From Codonopsis lanceolata (Eukaryota; Streptophyta; Magnoliopsida; Asterales; Campanulaceae): a stretch of DNA of 64,000 nt. The notes beneath the pieces were generated by a model. The model saw only the letters and a list, made by a program, of their open reading frames with translations, searched no databases and was not told the origin of the DNA. A program made the position numbers and the translations under genes. Of this stretch, positions 35,346-48,166 are shown one piece after another. Each line of letters opens with the position of its first letter. Positions within the stretch are counted from its first letter, which is position 1. Location of the stretch: positions 164,775,824 to 164,839,823 of the forward strand of contig CM028377.1 of NCBI GenBank assembly GCA_013146195.2, written 5' to 3'.

Positions 35346-37437
35346 AAGAATAAAGTTCGCCTAGCTAGCAATATAAGCAAAATCGCCAATCCAAAATCGC
35401 CAAGTGTGTGACGATTGCTGAAAGAATGCTCAAAGACTACGCTCGATTTTTGGGAACCCGTCTCAAAGAGGTAATAAAAATCCTCCGTCGAAATTCCGTC
35501 GAAACCCAGGAGGTCCTCAACATCCTCATCCTCTATCCTTTGAGTAGCAGCATCAGAGGCTTCAGCTACAGCAGCAACATTAACACTTGTCCCATCTCCC
35601 CCTGTTTGACCAGAAGAGGGAACAAAATGTATAGAAATCCATACAGAGTACTCGGTTTCCAAAGTTTGAACATGTGCAATATGGGACCTAATATGCACCA
35701 ACTGTTATGTGATGAACGACAAGGCCATAAGCGTAGTAACCCTAGTAGATAAGGGAGCAGAGGCTGATGTAGTTCCAGATGCAGCTGCAATGCCAGTTGC
35801 ATTGGTCAAATCTTGAACATGAGCAGGAACTTCTGGATGTGAGACAGTAGGAGGAACAGGTGCAGGCACTGTACACTGTGTCCCAGAAGTGGATGTGTAG
35901 GGATAAACTAGGGGCAGATTCAAGATTCTATCTCCCTTCAACAGTTTGGAGGAAATATGAAGGGGATCAAGGATAAGAGTCATCCTTTCAGTTTCTTTTG
36001 GAACAATACCCTGAGCCACTAGTAGACTGAAAATCAGAGAAGGATAAGGGAGGGCTCCCTTGTCCCCTTCAGTTTCTGCAAGTGAAACTACTTTCCTAAA
36101 CACAATGTCACCAAAGTTAAAGGGCATCCATAGACCTATCTAATACATTATTTTGGCATGTTCTTCAGTAACTACATATGAATTGGATGTAGGAGCCTAG
36201 TTGGCACAACAGACTTTGTGCATAACAGCATAAAAGGAGGTTAGTTTTGATGTACTAACCTTGACCCCTTTTCCTGGCCATTTTGTAATCAACCACCAGT
36301 TAACTCTTTCACACATGTGTTCAGATCATATGTAAAGCTACTCACACCTACATTAGGTGTCCCACAATGTCTATTGATGAGGGATGGAGAGAATTCTAGC
36401 ATATGATTCCTAACAAAGACTTTTCCAAAAAAATGGATCACTAACTGACATGACCCTCTTTTCAATGTTGGCATAGAATTCTAAAATTATCTCCCTAACT
36501 TAGGGTGCACCAGAGGACAGGGTTACAAGAAGACTTCTTTTAGATTAAAACATGACAAGGTTTTGAGCATTTAGGTTCTCCATAGGAATGACTCTTTCAT
36601 CTACCACTCTTCTAGTAGTGTTGTATCTAAGAGAAGCAGCAGAAGTAACGAAGGTTTCAGAGAATGGAGTACCTACATCTTGTCCAGCTGATGCATCATT
36701 GAATGTAGCTTCACCAGAAGCTTCATCAGGAACTACATTGGTCACATGAGCTGCTCTTTTTCTAGTAAACCTAACTGGAACAGCATAACTCTCTTCAAAG
36801 GCTTCCTTTTCCTCAAAATCTTGGTCTAAGCTGTCATCAAACTTAGAGGAACTGGAACAGTTGGCAGGATTTGGTGCTGGTAACGACATAGGAGAGGCAT
36901 TCTTCAAGTTAACCAAATATTCAGCCAATGTTCTCTATTCATCAGAAAACCTCATTTCTGATAAATTTATCTCTGGCTTAGTAGGAGGAACAGCATGAGA
37001 GGCTTCATCTTGAATCATGCTAGGAGATTCGGGCTGAAAAACGACTTTTGGAGATGAAATGGGGTAGTCTTCATCAACAGCATCAAGGGATGCTGGTTCA
37101 ACTTAGCTGCTTCCAATATTGTGAGTGGATACACGAGGTTCTATAACAAACTAAGTCTCATCTCCAAAGCCTACAAAATCCTCATCATCGATATCACTTT
37201 TAATCAGGATGTCCTCTTCAAATTGTCCTGGAGTAATCTTGTTCTTTTTGGACTTTGCCACCTCAAAATCACTGGGATTTTCATAATTGTTGGGAATCCC
37301 TCTCAATCTTTTTGATTTGCGTACACTAGGGTTTCCAAATTGGGGAAAACCTATTAAATCCTCGTGGTCTTCAACATCGATTGCATTTCCCTTTTCTTCA
37401 GGTAGGATACAAGAAAGGGGTTCAAGAAGAGGGGTGG

Positions 37438-38595
37438 TGTAGACACCCCAATTGCGTACCCCTGGTATGTAACATGACATAAAATATCAAGACCTGTTAA
37501 AACATTAACAAATGTCAAGTTACAGGGTTGAAAATACAAAAGGACAAAGTAGGATGCGAAAACAGTGAAATGTAGGGTTTAAAGTGTCAAAAATAAAACA
37601 AATAAGCTTAAGTTGGCGCCACCCATGGATGAAGTGGGAGTGGCGCCAAGACTGAATGTGGGTGGCGCCCAGTTTCAGCTACAGTGCTCTCCAGGTTGCT
37701 ACAAAACTGCTACAGTTTGCGTAATGTATACTTTTCCCCGTGGTCTGTACAATGCGATGAAGCGAGAAGGGAGAAATTTAATCCCCGATGAATCCTCATC
37801 CCAAGCTATATATAGAGCCTTCGGGGTCGGCCTTCAGCACACCTTTTCTTCCGCAAAGCTTTCTGCGTTCTCGTTACGCTGAAAGAATAGAGAGAGAAGT
37901 GAGATAGTGAGTGATCTATCCAAAGCCTCAAAACCCTGGCAAAACTCCTCCAAACTTAAAACCCACCGATTAGAGTGAGCCTTAGCCCCCCAGCTAGGTT
38001 TCCAACCTACTTCCCCGGTCCAAAAATCGTGGAAAGAGCAGTTGCTCTGCCCGATTTAAAAGGCCAAAACCACTACAAATAAGCAGTCATTCTGCCCAAA
38101 TCACAACAACAACAAAAGACTCCCACTTCCTGAAGGACAGAGCGAGCACACCCCGCTCTAAAAGGTAATAGCCTTTAAGGGCGTTTTTATTTATAAAGTT
38201 CTTATTTATAAAGTTTTTATTTAAAATCCGGCCCAATATAGCAATTATAAGCCGTTGTGCTGCCCGGATCTAGTTAGAAAATATTACGTAAAAGAGCCGT
38301 TATAATGGCCAAATGTTTTTAAATATATTTGTAAATATTGTGAGGAAATGGCTGTAAGTCCGTAAATAATGTAGCCACTGATGTATTTGCTTTTTATTTC
38401 CTGTCTTTAAATGCTTTATTTATTTGCTAAACAAATATAACAATAAGCATTCTTTAGCCAAAAACCACTTTTGAGACCGAAAGGGCGAGTTGGGTACCTA
38501 GCACCTTCCCAACTCGTAACTTAACCTCCGAACCCGTTTTACAATCTCTGGTTTTTCTTCTTTTGGTTTTGCTTTATTTTTGCCTTAAAATAAAG
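37438..38595 (+). repeat. LTR C of the nested Tat-type element
   Basis: It aligns with the minus-strand LTR at 59218-60666 over most of its length, from TGTAGACACCCCAATT to GAGTTGGGTACCTA. It probably ends just before TGGCGACTCT at 38597-38606, which looks like a tRNA-Arg-type primer site. An alternative end at 38504 (CCTAGCA) would correspond to the visible end of the other LTR. Confidence 0.65.
37615..37815 (+). promoter_or_regulatory. GGCGCC array and TATA box in LTR C
   Basis: GGCGCC occurs at 37615, 37642 and 37664 (spacing 27 and 22 bp). The TATA box CTATATATAG is at 37806-37815. Confidence 0.5.
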
Positions 38596-38631
38596 ATGGC
38601 GACTCTAAAACATTTTGGATCCAGTGGGGCC

Positions 38632-39135
38632 TCGCAACACTCCTTTCTTGCACTTTTCCGTTTTCCCCTAAAAAAGGGAGAATTAGAATGAAAGGGTGAT
38701 GTATTCCCATATCCTGGTATCCCCTAAACAAAGGATAACTTGATGCGGGAAACCCAAAGCTCCCATAGTGATTCGAAATAGGCCATAAGGCTATTTTTCA
38801 TAAAATCCATAGTGGGGGCGTCGCAACATCCTTTTTTGCACTTTTCCGTTTTCCCTTTAAAAAAGGAGAATGGGAATGAGAGGGTGATGCATTCCCATAT
38901 CCTGGTATCCCCTAAACAAGGGATAACTTGATGTGGGAAGCCCAAAAGTTCCCATATTGGATCAAAAATCCACTAAAGGGTTCAACCGAGGCACATTCGA
39001 ACACGCTATTTTAGACATCACTCCTCTCGCACTTTTAATTTCGTTTTCCCCTAAACAAGGGAGGATGGAATGAGAGCAGTGGTGTCCCGCATCCGCACGT
39101 ATGCGTACCCCTATTCAAGGGCACGCAGGGCGCGG
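38632..39135 (+). repeat. Tandem repeats of about 189 bp
   Basis: Units starting TCGCAACACTCC (38632) and TCGCAACATCC (38821), and a diverged third near 39010, share CACTTTTCCGTTTTCCC and CCCATATCCTGGTATCCCC. They lie inside the nested insertion. Tandem repeats in leader or 3' regions are known from Tat-lineage elements. Confidence 0.75.
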
Positions 39136-39305
39136 GCACACAGTCCCGGGAACCCACTGGTGGCTATCACTATTTCACTGCCTGGGTGAATTTATGTCGT
39201 TGCAAATTTTGGTGATGTAGCTTTGGAGCAAGGAGCACTGGAAGCTACATCGGGTGTAGGGTTCGTTCTCTGGGATTTTGAAGGGCTAGAAGGTACAGAT
39301 ACCAT

Positions 39306-40560
39306 GGGGAATTGAGGGATTTTCAGAGAGTGAGATGAAGAGAAGAAGATGAAAGCACGGGTTCTTCAGCAATTTTGGGGGAAATTTTATGTGAAATGCT
39401 AGGACATGAGTAAGAGAGTTATAATACCTTCAACCTGGAAAATAGCCACTTCAAAGGCTACAATTAAGCGGTTAGCCATTGAGTGCATAAATTCATGGAA
39501 TGTGAGGGGGAATTTGTGAGAAACCCAAAAAAAAAAACTATTTTGAATGTAATCAAGGTTGACCAAATCACTCACAATATCTATTAAGAAACCTGATAAT
39601 GACTTGCAGATAGTGAGAGATAAATGAGGAGTACTAGATATAGGGATAACAATGATCTCTTTTCAATACTTGAGTTTTTGAATTTCAAATAATAGCATGG
39701 ATTCATAACTAACACAATAAAGGACATACCAAAATTGTACAACCCCAATCTGTAATATAGAACACATATCCATAATTCAAAATCTCTTAATACTTCACAA
39801 AGATTAGACTCCCACTTAATATTTTTCAACATGGAATACTTTGGTAATTATTTTGCAATTTTTGAGATAAGGACTAAATTTCAATTGGCTTATCAATAAC
39901 AGAACATGTCCTAAAATTTATGCCTAACAAATGATGACAACAGATCAGGCAGCTTCTAATCTAATGCAGTCACACACATGTGAAAAATGTCTAGATCATC
40001 TTGATGTAGTTCTGGATGAAGCTGCATTGGGAGATGCATTCACCAAAATTGTGATTTTATGTTTACTTTTTCATTTTTTGCTTATATCAACTATACTCAT
40101 CTCCCACAAATTCCATAGCTACTTTATTTCCCTAGGAGTATAGCTCTACTTTATTTCAAGCATATACACAACATACCACTAGGAACCTTTCACACTATTT
40201 ACTAAGAGAAGCCATTTTGCTTCTGATCCACCCATGAAATCCAAAGATTCATAGTCCCAAAAGAAAATTACCACAAACCTTGTTTATAGGTAGCTCTTTT
40301 CCGTTAGGTAGCTTTCACACTTTTTTCAAGGGAATCCATTTTTCTCAAGATCACCTTATGAGAACCTAAGTTCCATAGTACCAAGATAAGATGCTCCAAC
40401 CCTTGTTTTTTTAAAAGGTAGCTCTCTCCTTTGTGGACTTTAAACTTGAAAAACAAACAAATGGGAGAGATTAGAAAATCAAAACAAGGAAGTCACAATT
40501 GATTTTGAATGCAAATCTCAGGTAACAAAAGGCACAAACATGTGAGATTGATCTAGTGTG
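39306..40560. other. Upstream region of the split accessory gene
   Basis: On the minus strand a TATA-like TATTATAA (39426-39419) lies about 115 bp before the ATG at 39305, followed by a CT-rich leader. From 40183 to about 40440 two units of about 128 bp repeat (CTTTCACAC then AGGTAGCTCT in each). No other gene is visible. Confidence 0.45.
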
Positions 40561-42248
40561 CCCCCTAAATACACAATGCAAGGATGCCTATTGATGTGGC
40601 AAAATCACAGCTTGGGCCGTCCTTGAGTTGGGTAGGATATCTGGGCTTTGAGTCACCTTCCTTGAGCCTGTCAAGAACACAAGAAAATCTTAGTGGAAGG
40701 GCAAGGCAGGGCCTCGCGAAACCCCTCCGGCGTGAGAGTAAGTCTCGTGTGTAAGTCTGAAAGCAAATTGACAGAGTGCCAAGGCTCAAGAAAGTGTGTG
40801 TACCTTGTTAATGATTATGGAGAGGTATTTATAAGCCCCCGGTGTGGTTGAATCCGTCTAGGATTCAGTTTCCATAGTTACCAAATCAATCAAGAAGAGA
40901 ATCCCTTGATTTTAGGCATGATAGGCAGCTGACCGCGTGGATGTAGGAGCAGATAAGGCAAGTGTCCTGCTTAAATATGGAAACCTTTGACTTGTCTTAG
41001 AGAGCAAGCCTCCGGTGTTTCCCACTTGATATGTACCCGGGCGAGCAGGGCTCTGCCCGGCTAGTCCATGTGCATTGTTTTTGAACTTGAGGTAGATCCA
41101 AGGGACAGCCTGTCGGGCACGCAGGGCCAATACTCAACCAGGTTTGGGCGGGATGAATCTGGTTCCTTTGTTAGGCATGAGTGTGATGTCCGGGCATGGT
41201 CCCTGGTCGGACAGGCAAGGCCTGTGCCCGGCCAGGTTTAGGTGGGAGTCACACTGCTCGCTGCTTGATACCTTGATTACTTTGCTCGCTAAGTTGGTGG
41301 GCCCCATATTAATTATGCTCGTGACTGGCACGTGATACTAGCTCGTGCCTTGCTCGTGACCCGGCTTGGGCAGGGCAGGGCATATCAGTGGCCCCTAGCT
41401 CCTTGTCTGGCGAGCATTCATGCTCGGAGCGGGAAGCGTTCAGGTTGGAGGATACTTGCGCGGGCTTCAACACTTGTGAATTTTCGAAAAATTGCAAAGA
41501 CTTCGGGAGTCATGAAGGTAGAAAGCACCGGAACTTAGTGGTCTACATATGGAGCGTGTCAAAGAATCTTGTTGATGGGGGCGTACATGGCGACTGGCGA
41601 CAGAGGCGCATGAGCCGCCAGCAGCAGGGATGACTTGATGGGGCACGAAGCACGAAGGGCTGCATTTAATGTGTCGTGATGATGGGTCGTCACCCCAGGC
41701 GCCGTTTCGGGCTCCGTGCCTTTTTCCCCCCAAAACCGTTCAGAACCAGGCCTATAAAAGGCAGACCACTTTCACCCTTCCTCTCTTTACTGCCTTCGAA
41801 CTTTAGAGAGAGAGATTCAAATTTTGCTGCCAGAGTGCTCCAGATTTTGGTGATTTCATTCAACAAATCCCGTCGTTCGTCTCCTTCCGGTGTTTCACGC
41901 TTTGCTTTGGAACGGTTTCCTCATTCGATTGTTCACAGAAAACGCTCCAACCCAGAATCGACAGTAAGTTTTTCTGATCCTCTTTCTCCCACTCTGTTTT
42001 CAATTTTTCTGGTTTTTCTGAGTTTAGGGATGAGTCTCGTCTTTCTCTCCTCATCTTCACCTGTCTTTGTTAGGGTTTAAGAGGGTCAGACCACCCTTAG
42101 GTAGAGATCGAGGAATAGACCCCGTGGTCTTGCTCGCTAGGCGGACCTGGCCCTTTTGGTTGACCTAGACTTAGGATTTCTCTTCTTCTTTTCCTTGCCA
42201 GTTACCCGGGTAGAATACTGATACCCATATTCCTCGATCTCTTTGTAG
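40561..42248 (+). promoter_or_regulatory. Promoter and leader of the Transposase_28-like gene
   Basis: GC-rich imperfect palindromes built from CCCGG, GGGCA and GCCCGG lie at about 41037-41060, 41114, 41190-41230 and 41360. A TATA box CCTATAAAAGG lies near 41751, followed by a CT-rich leader. A donor at 41964 (CAGTAAGT) and acceptor TTTGTAG at 42248 define a 285-bp leader intron ending immediately before the ATG at 42249. Confidence 0.5.
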
Positions 42249-45200
42249 ATGTCTGATATCTCCGAAAATGACCGCGAGGCCTTTAGCTACGGCGGGAAGA
42301 ACGACTCCCTAAGTAGCAAGAAGAACCCCCCATTGATTGTGAGTCCGACGAGGAAGCCAGATCCGTGGCCGGGCCAACGGTTCAAAGGCGTGTAACTGCC
42401 CCCATTGTTGACTTAGTTGATTCCTCCAGCGAGGAAGACTCCGGAGAGGAGAGTGTGACTGGTGGCTTCGCTGTCAGGCAAGGCCTCAACCAGCTGGCAG
42501 CCAACGTTGATACTACGGCCGGACAAGTGAGGGCTAAGCAAAAAGAAGTGGCCAGAGAGGCTTCGGATGTCGATGAGGCAGATGACATGCCACTTGCCCG
42601 ACGTTTTAAGAAAACAGGCCGTTCTCAGGTGGAAGCCACTCCTGAGGAAGAAATAGATGACCGGGACCATGTCCCCCTTGCTCGCTGCTATAGCATGGCT
42701 GGAGGCTCTCGAGTGGAGGTCGCACTTGAGGAGGTTGTGGAGGAGGAAGAGGAGGAAGAGCCCGAGTGGTATGTTAACGCATATGAGAGCCAGAATGCCG
42801 CTCACTGGGCTACGCTGGACACAGCGGACAAAGTAACTGCATGGCTCATGTCTTTCGGCATTGATCATGCCTACTACCGGGCCAGCAAGATGGACGTGCC
42901 CACTGGTGTCAAGCTTTCCTGCGAGCAGGGGAACGAGCTTCTGTTCTTCGCCGACTTCTTCAGGGTTGGGCTACGCCTTCCGCTGGAGCCTTTCCTAGTG
43001 GACTTTCTGCACGAGACCAAGGCCGTCCCCTGCGATCTGATGTTGAATACCTCCAAGCCATTACAGCGTTCACGGTGGCGAGTCGGCTGCTAGGGTTCGA
43101 GCCAGACGTGTACTTGCTTCACAAGTTATTTATCTTTGCCCCGAGCACGGGAGGAAGAATCGGAGTGAGGGCCAACTCCAACTTGTTGAGGCTGCTGTCC
43201 GATGTCCGAGGGCAGGTGGAGTCTTGGGACAGAAGGGTCCTGTTCATTGAATCCTGGGTCGGCTGGCTGTTCGCGCCCACGGCAACCAGTGAAATCAAAA
43301 TCCCAAAGGCTTCAAAACAGGATTTCAGCTCGGGGGAAACTGCCCGGTTGGCTGCATTGAAGACTGCCATCGTGGTCATCGAGGAGAACGAGAAACGCGT
43401 TGGCCAGCAATTTCTACTCGATTGGAAAGAGTTGATCTGTAATCCGCGCTATCTGTGCCTGGCCGGAGTGATGAGGGCAGAGGTCCCCGAGGTGGAGCCC
43501 CTCTTGATTCATTTTTTCTGAAAGCCCCCATCCCTACTGGGACAATTGTCACGGGAATATGTTCAAGCGCGAGTGCGTTGAATGCCAGAGACTAGGGCCG
43601 GGTGCGAACTATCGGCTAGTTTACGAAGACCGGGATGGTTGCCCGCTAGTCATGAATATATTTTCTCTGTTTTAGTCATCTCTCTTTCGAGTTCTTTCTA
43701 ATCCCGTTTTGCTTTGCCTCGTTTCAGGAATGAAGAATTTGGCGGTACTGAGGCAGCAGAAGAAGCAGGCTGATCAGCGGGCAGCCGACTTGAAGGTCAA
43801 CAAACCCTTGGACTTGCCCAAGGTGTCGTTTTGCCCACCATCGAAGAGAACCCAAGAAAAGACCCCGGGCAAGGTCTCCAGCCCGGCAAAGAAAACAACG
43901 GCGATCAAAGTCGTCCCCCCAACGCTGAAAGAGGCCGTTGTGGGTGTCACTGACAGTGCCGCCGAGCCACCCGCCGCCAACATCTCCGTGGTGCCCGCTG
44001 CCAAGGATGCCAAGGCAAAGGGTAAAAGGATGAAGAGTTCAAGCCCTCCCCCTATCCGGGATGTTCGCCGCCGGGGCTCATGTCCTGACCCCGTCTCTAT
44101 TGCCCCCGTTCAGGGCGAGGAAGCTACTTGGAGGCAGCCTGGCTTTGTGATGCCTTCTACCACCAGCGCCGCCCGGGCGTTGGGGAAAGAGATATCTGGG
44201 GATGCCCCTTTGCTGGGGGGCATAGATCTGCATGCCCGTGGAAGCCCTGGAGGTTTGGTGGGTAAGGGCGTCATTGAGAGGGCCATGCATGATGGCCTGG
44301 CCCTAGATCGAGACACTGCCGACCATGTCCTAGTTGGGAATGTAGGGCTCTGCCTGAGCGAGGTAAAGTATTTGCCAGTGTTTTGCTTTTATTTTCCTTC
44401 TTTGTTTCATGCTCTGATTATTTGTCTTTTTCTCGTAGATTGCTTCCCCTTGTACCAATCTCTATGATCGGTATAATGAAGAAAAGGAAGCTCGCAAAAA
44501 GGCAGAGGCTGACCACCGGGCTCGCGAGAGCTTGGTGAAGGAGAAATGAGAGCAGGTGGCCCTTCTGGCCGACCAACTAGAGGCTAATACTGCGGCGGCC
44601 AAAAAGAAAGAGGCTGAAATGCTTGAATGCAATCTGAAACCGGTCGCCCAGAACGGTACTCTAACTACCGAAAAAACGGAGTTGGTTGGCCAGGTGAAGA
44701 AAAACCAGGCCAATCTGGAGAAGGGGAAGACCGCTCTGGCCGCGGTCACTAAGCAGAGGGATCTCTTGCAGGTGTAGAGGGATTCCCTCAAGATGCAGGC
44801 CGTTAAGGACGGGAAGCGTATCGAGGAGCTGCTCCAAAGGATGAAGAAGGCTGAGGAGTCTGCGGTGGAGAACTACAAGAAGTCCCAGGCCTTTGAGAAT
44901 ATTGTGGACGCAGCCATCCTCCCATACTTCGCCCATGGCACCAATCATATATTAAGGATGCTCGCCGACCATGGCGGAGTGGGGATGAAAACGATGGCGG
45001 CATGGGTCATGCTCGACCCCTATGCTGAAGCTGCCCGTCCCTTCCACGCTCTGGTTCCCTATACTAAGGAGGAACTGGCAACCTTGGCGAAGAGCAACGC
45101 TGAGGCTGGGCGGGTACGTTGGGTTCCACCACCTGTTGACGAAGTGAATGTCTGCTCGCTGATCGAGGAATTAGAGTCTGAAGATGAAACTTTAAAACAG

Positions 45201-45335
45201 ACTGAGCAGATTGAAGCGGAGTCTCAAGCCAAGGCAGCTGAGGATGAGGCTGCTCGTAAGGAGCTGAACCTCCAGTACGAGCTACAATATCGGGCCGGCG
45301 CCAAAGAGCTTCCCCCTCCTCCTGAACAAGCTTAG
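42249..45335 (+). pseudogene. Multi-exon Transposase_28-like gene (gypsy-type accessory ORF)
   Basis: The ATG at 42249 (MSDISENDREAF) abuts a splice acceptor. A frameshift near 42335 precedes a long frame with acidic tracts (VDLVDSSSEEDSGEES, VEEEEEEEPEWY). The core GLRLPLEPFLVDFL, RLLGFEPDVYLLHKLF and WDRRVLFIESWVGW resembles the PF04195 'putative gypsy type transposon' domain, with a frame break near 43060. Exon 3 starts at 43728 after TTTCAG and ends at a GTAAAG donor at 44363. Exon 4 starts at 44439 after CTCGTAG and encodes a long coiled coil ending at 45335, with in-frame TGA at 44547 and TAG at 44775. A nuclear structural role is possible; the function is unknown. Confidence 0.65.
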
Positions 45336-46204
45336 AATTTTATTTGGCCTGCGCGCCACTGTTTTTGATCCCTTCTTGTAACTCCACAATTAATTCTCAT
45401 GAATGGAATCATTTTTGTTTGACCAATGTTCCTTCTGTTTGTATTTTTCTATTTAATTTAGCTACTTCAATTTTGCTCGATAACTTTTTTCTTTACTCGT
45501 ATTCTTCCTGCCATAAATTAGTACAGGCACGTGTGGTCCCCAGAAAACATGTCGAGTAAAATAAACAGAACACAAACAGATACCGGATAAATCAAAATAA
45601 TAAGGCTAAAAAAGCAAATTTATTACTCAAGTTTAGAGGTTACCTAGATAGATATCTGTCATGAGTGCTTGGTTCTGGCCAAGGCTTTGAGTGGACCAGG
45701 CCCCTATCGCCTTGGGCGAGCTTCCAGAAGACTGCCAAGCGGGCAAGGCCCAACTCTGAGTGGCGACCAACAACCGAGCATGGCCCTTGTTCGATGTGGG
45801 TATCTCGAAGCGGTTGCTAGTATATCAACTGGGCATGGAAATATACGGCTAACAGTGTTGCTCGGTCACTATAGGAATCCGAGGTAGTTAGCCACTATCT
45901 TGTAGGCATGGCCTCTATCGCCATGGACGAGCATCCTAGCATGCGAACCTGGGCATGGCCGCATCTCACCCACAGAGAGGATAGGTTCACTAATACTAGG
46001 GGGTTTGAGGACTGTTGACCGGGCATGGCCCTATCTGTTCTCCAGGCGAGCAAATTTTGCCAAACAAATCTGAAAAACAGTGGTTGATACTTAACTGAAT
46101 AACGGAAAAATCTGAATGGACAAATATGAAGAAACTTGCCTTTTATTGATCAATAATTAGTGACCCTCAACAGGATTGAGATCTTGCCCGTTTGTGTCTT
46201 GACT
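45336..46204. other. GC-rich repeated-motif region left of SIRE-2
   Basis: Phrases such as GGGCATGGCC and TATCGCCWTGGRCGAGC recur at about 45685-45720, 45905-45935 and 46020-46050. No gene is visible. It resembles the motif-rich DNA upstream of the Transposase_28-like gene and may be the LTR or 3' region of the same element. SIRE-2 is inserted at its right edge. Confidence 0.45.
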
Positions 46205-47415
46205 TGTTGGTCCCAAAATAGGCTCAATCTAGACTAGAAGGGGGGGGGTTGAATAGCCTAGTTGTGTTATAAAAACTTTTTATAAACACTTCTTAAAGAT
46301 TTCTTAAAAAGATTTAACTAAAAATGTTAATGCAGCGAAAACTGAAGAGGTTCTGAACTGACTAGAGTTCTGCTTAAGCAGCACAGATTCAGAAATGGTT
46401 AAGCATAAACAGTTAATGGAAATGGCAAAACAGATCAGACAGAACACAGAGTTTAGAAGTGGTTCGTACTGTGAATAGTACTACATCCACTACCAAAGTG
46501 GTTAGCTTTGGATTTTAAAAGGTGCACTTGTTTATCCACTAGGTTTATAAGTAAGATCTCTAACGGATCGTGTACAAAATAAGTTTTCAACCAAGTGTAT
46601 AATGGTGAGAGGAACAATCAAGGATTAATTGTTCTCACACGTGCTAAAGTAAAGAACAGTTTAAAAAACAAACTAGATGAAGCTGAAACAAATTTAAGAC
46701 AGGTAGATCTGCAGCTTCAGGAAGTTTGGTGAAGTGTTAGTTCTTGTCCTTTGATCTCTTGAATGCTTGAGTGTTGAAGATGAAGCTTGAGAGTTTAATG
46801 CGCAAGAGTTATTTCTTCAGATCTTCAAAACGTGAATAAATACCAGAGAGACCTTTTGGACCATTGGACTGAGGCAGAGAGAACTGTGTCCAACGTTCTA
46901 TTGCATTGAATGCAATTCGGCGCTTTGGGAGATGTAAGAGCCACAATCATCAGAGATGCAGTGTGTGCAGAGAAGACATTCCCAAATAGAGTAAGGTTTC
47001 GGTTGCGTTGCAGAAAGTCTTCTTAGCCAAAAAGGGTAATATCTTCAGACTTCATGTTTCAGGAGACAGACTGGACAATTGTCAGTATGTAGAGTTGACT
47101 TCTTTAAAGTGAAATCCGATGAAGATATTTTGACTAGATATTTCAAAAAAAATATCTAGATAGGACTATATGTGTCATAATTCCATGATTTGGATATTCT
47201 TGATTTTTCGCTCTTTGAGCAGACTTCAAAGTCTGTTGTTCTTCCAAGGCTGCTGTAGAAGCCTACTTATCCGCGCCTAAACTAACACTAAACAGTTCTA
47301 AACAACCTTGATTCTAAGACATTTGCCACACTAATCGGTACGCAGACCATTTAGCCACTGTACAATAGAATCAGAAGATGACTCAACCAAATCTTAGAAC
47401 CTATGGGAGTCAACA
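46205..47415 (-). repeat. 3' LTR of SIRE-2
   Basis: It runs from TGTTGGTCCC to GAGTCAACA on the plus strand. Inside is a perfect 10-bp stem CTAGATATTT/AAATATCTAG with a 6-base loop at 47134-47159. The polypurine tract AGGAGGAGAT (minus) is at 47425-47416. Confidence 0.95.
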
Positions 47416-48166
47416 ATCTCCTCCTATTTGGTTGATGTCATCATCTCAGCTACTAGCAGACTTTGAATCATGCAATAAGATAATAACATGTCTTAAAGGA
47501 TTTTTATTTAAGAAGAGCAGACATGCCTCTCAGAGCAGAAGTCTTAGTAGAGAGATAGCGAGACTAAGTACTTACAAGATAAATACATTAATATCAAGTA
47601 CTAAGTAGAGCAGAGTTTAAATCTATAAGCACATGAAATATAAAGATTTAAACACGAAGTTTAAATAGACCAGATCATGATACGATAGAGCAAATTAAAC
47701 TTAAAAGAAACATAAGTCATATGTGATTAAACAGGTTGTTTAGCAGCAGAAGTTTTTCAAAACAGTAGAGTTTGAAATCACAAAGGCAAAACACACAAAT
47801 GGGCCACCCAACTTTGGACCTTCTTGCAATTCGGCCACCGAAACTTTGGTTCATCTATTTTGGCCACCCTACTTTCATTCTGTTGCAAGCGAGCCCATTT
47901 TCTAACGGACGTTAGCTCAGGACGTTAAGTTTAAGTCAAAATTCCTATTTTACCCCTGCTATAAATAATAGAACTTTGACTGTTCGTCTTCATCTTCTCC
48001 CAAATTTGTTCCTCTTTATCAAGAAACTAATCACAACCCAGAAAAATAAATTCAAATTTTTTTAGGGAAGATTCAAATCAAAATTTTCTTTTTGTATCGC
48101 CATATATGTAGATGGTTCCCAAATCTCATAATCAAAATCTTCTCACTGTTTCCCTCTTGGGATTCT
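47416..48166. other. SIRE-2 3' untranslated region
   Basis: It holds the polypurine tract and AT-rich DNA. At 47800-47890 the phrase GGCCACC followed by ACTTTGG is repeated, as in some plant non-autonomous DNA elements. That could mark a DNA element carrying the gene fragment to its right. Confidence 0.4.

Larger units (their letters stand above)
37438..39158 (+). mobile_element. Nested Tat-type LTR remnant with 5-bp target duplication
   Basis: GGTGG at 37433-37437 is repeated at 39159-39163, and removing the 1.7 kb between restores the host reading frame. The insert starts TGTAGACACC, holds an LTR homologous to 59218-60666, a primer-site-like TGGCGACTCT and three 189-bp repeats. Its right end (GGGAACCCACT) lacks the expected CA, so the element was probably cut down internally after insertion. 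Confidence 0.7.
35400..39305 (-). pseudogene. Transposase_32-like accessory gene split by a nested LTR remnant
   Basis: The start is ATG at 39305 (MVSVPSSPSKSQRTNPTP). The frame continues to 39164, is interrupted by the insertion at 37438-39158, and resumes in the same frame at 37432 (LLEPLSCILPEEKG). Acidic and basic N-terminal parts follow (VEDHEDLIGF, VRKSKRLRGIPNN). The domain region shows EFYANIEK, MLEFSPSLINRH, FYAVMHKVCCAN, PFNFGDIVFRKVVSLA and LPYPSLIFSLLVAQGIV, which resemble the plant transposon-protein domain PF20167. A Thr/Ala-rich helical tail runs to about 35400. Many stops are present. Confidence 0.6.

Noticed and set aside
37424..37437. Purine-rich AAGAAGAGGGGTGG before LTR C as a polypurine tract
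   Set aside because: It is coding sequence of the interrupted accessory gene, and GGTGG is the target duplication, so it is not part of the inserted element.
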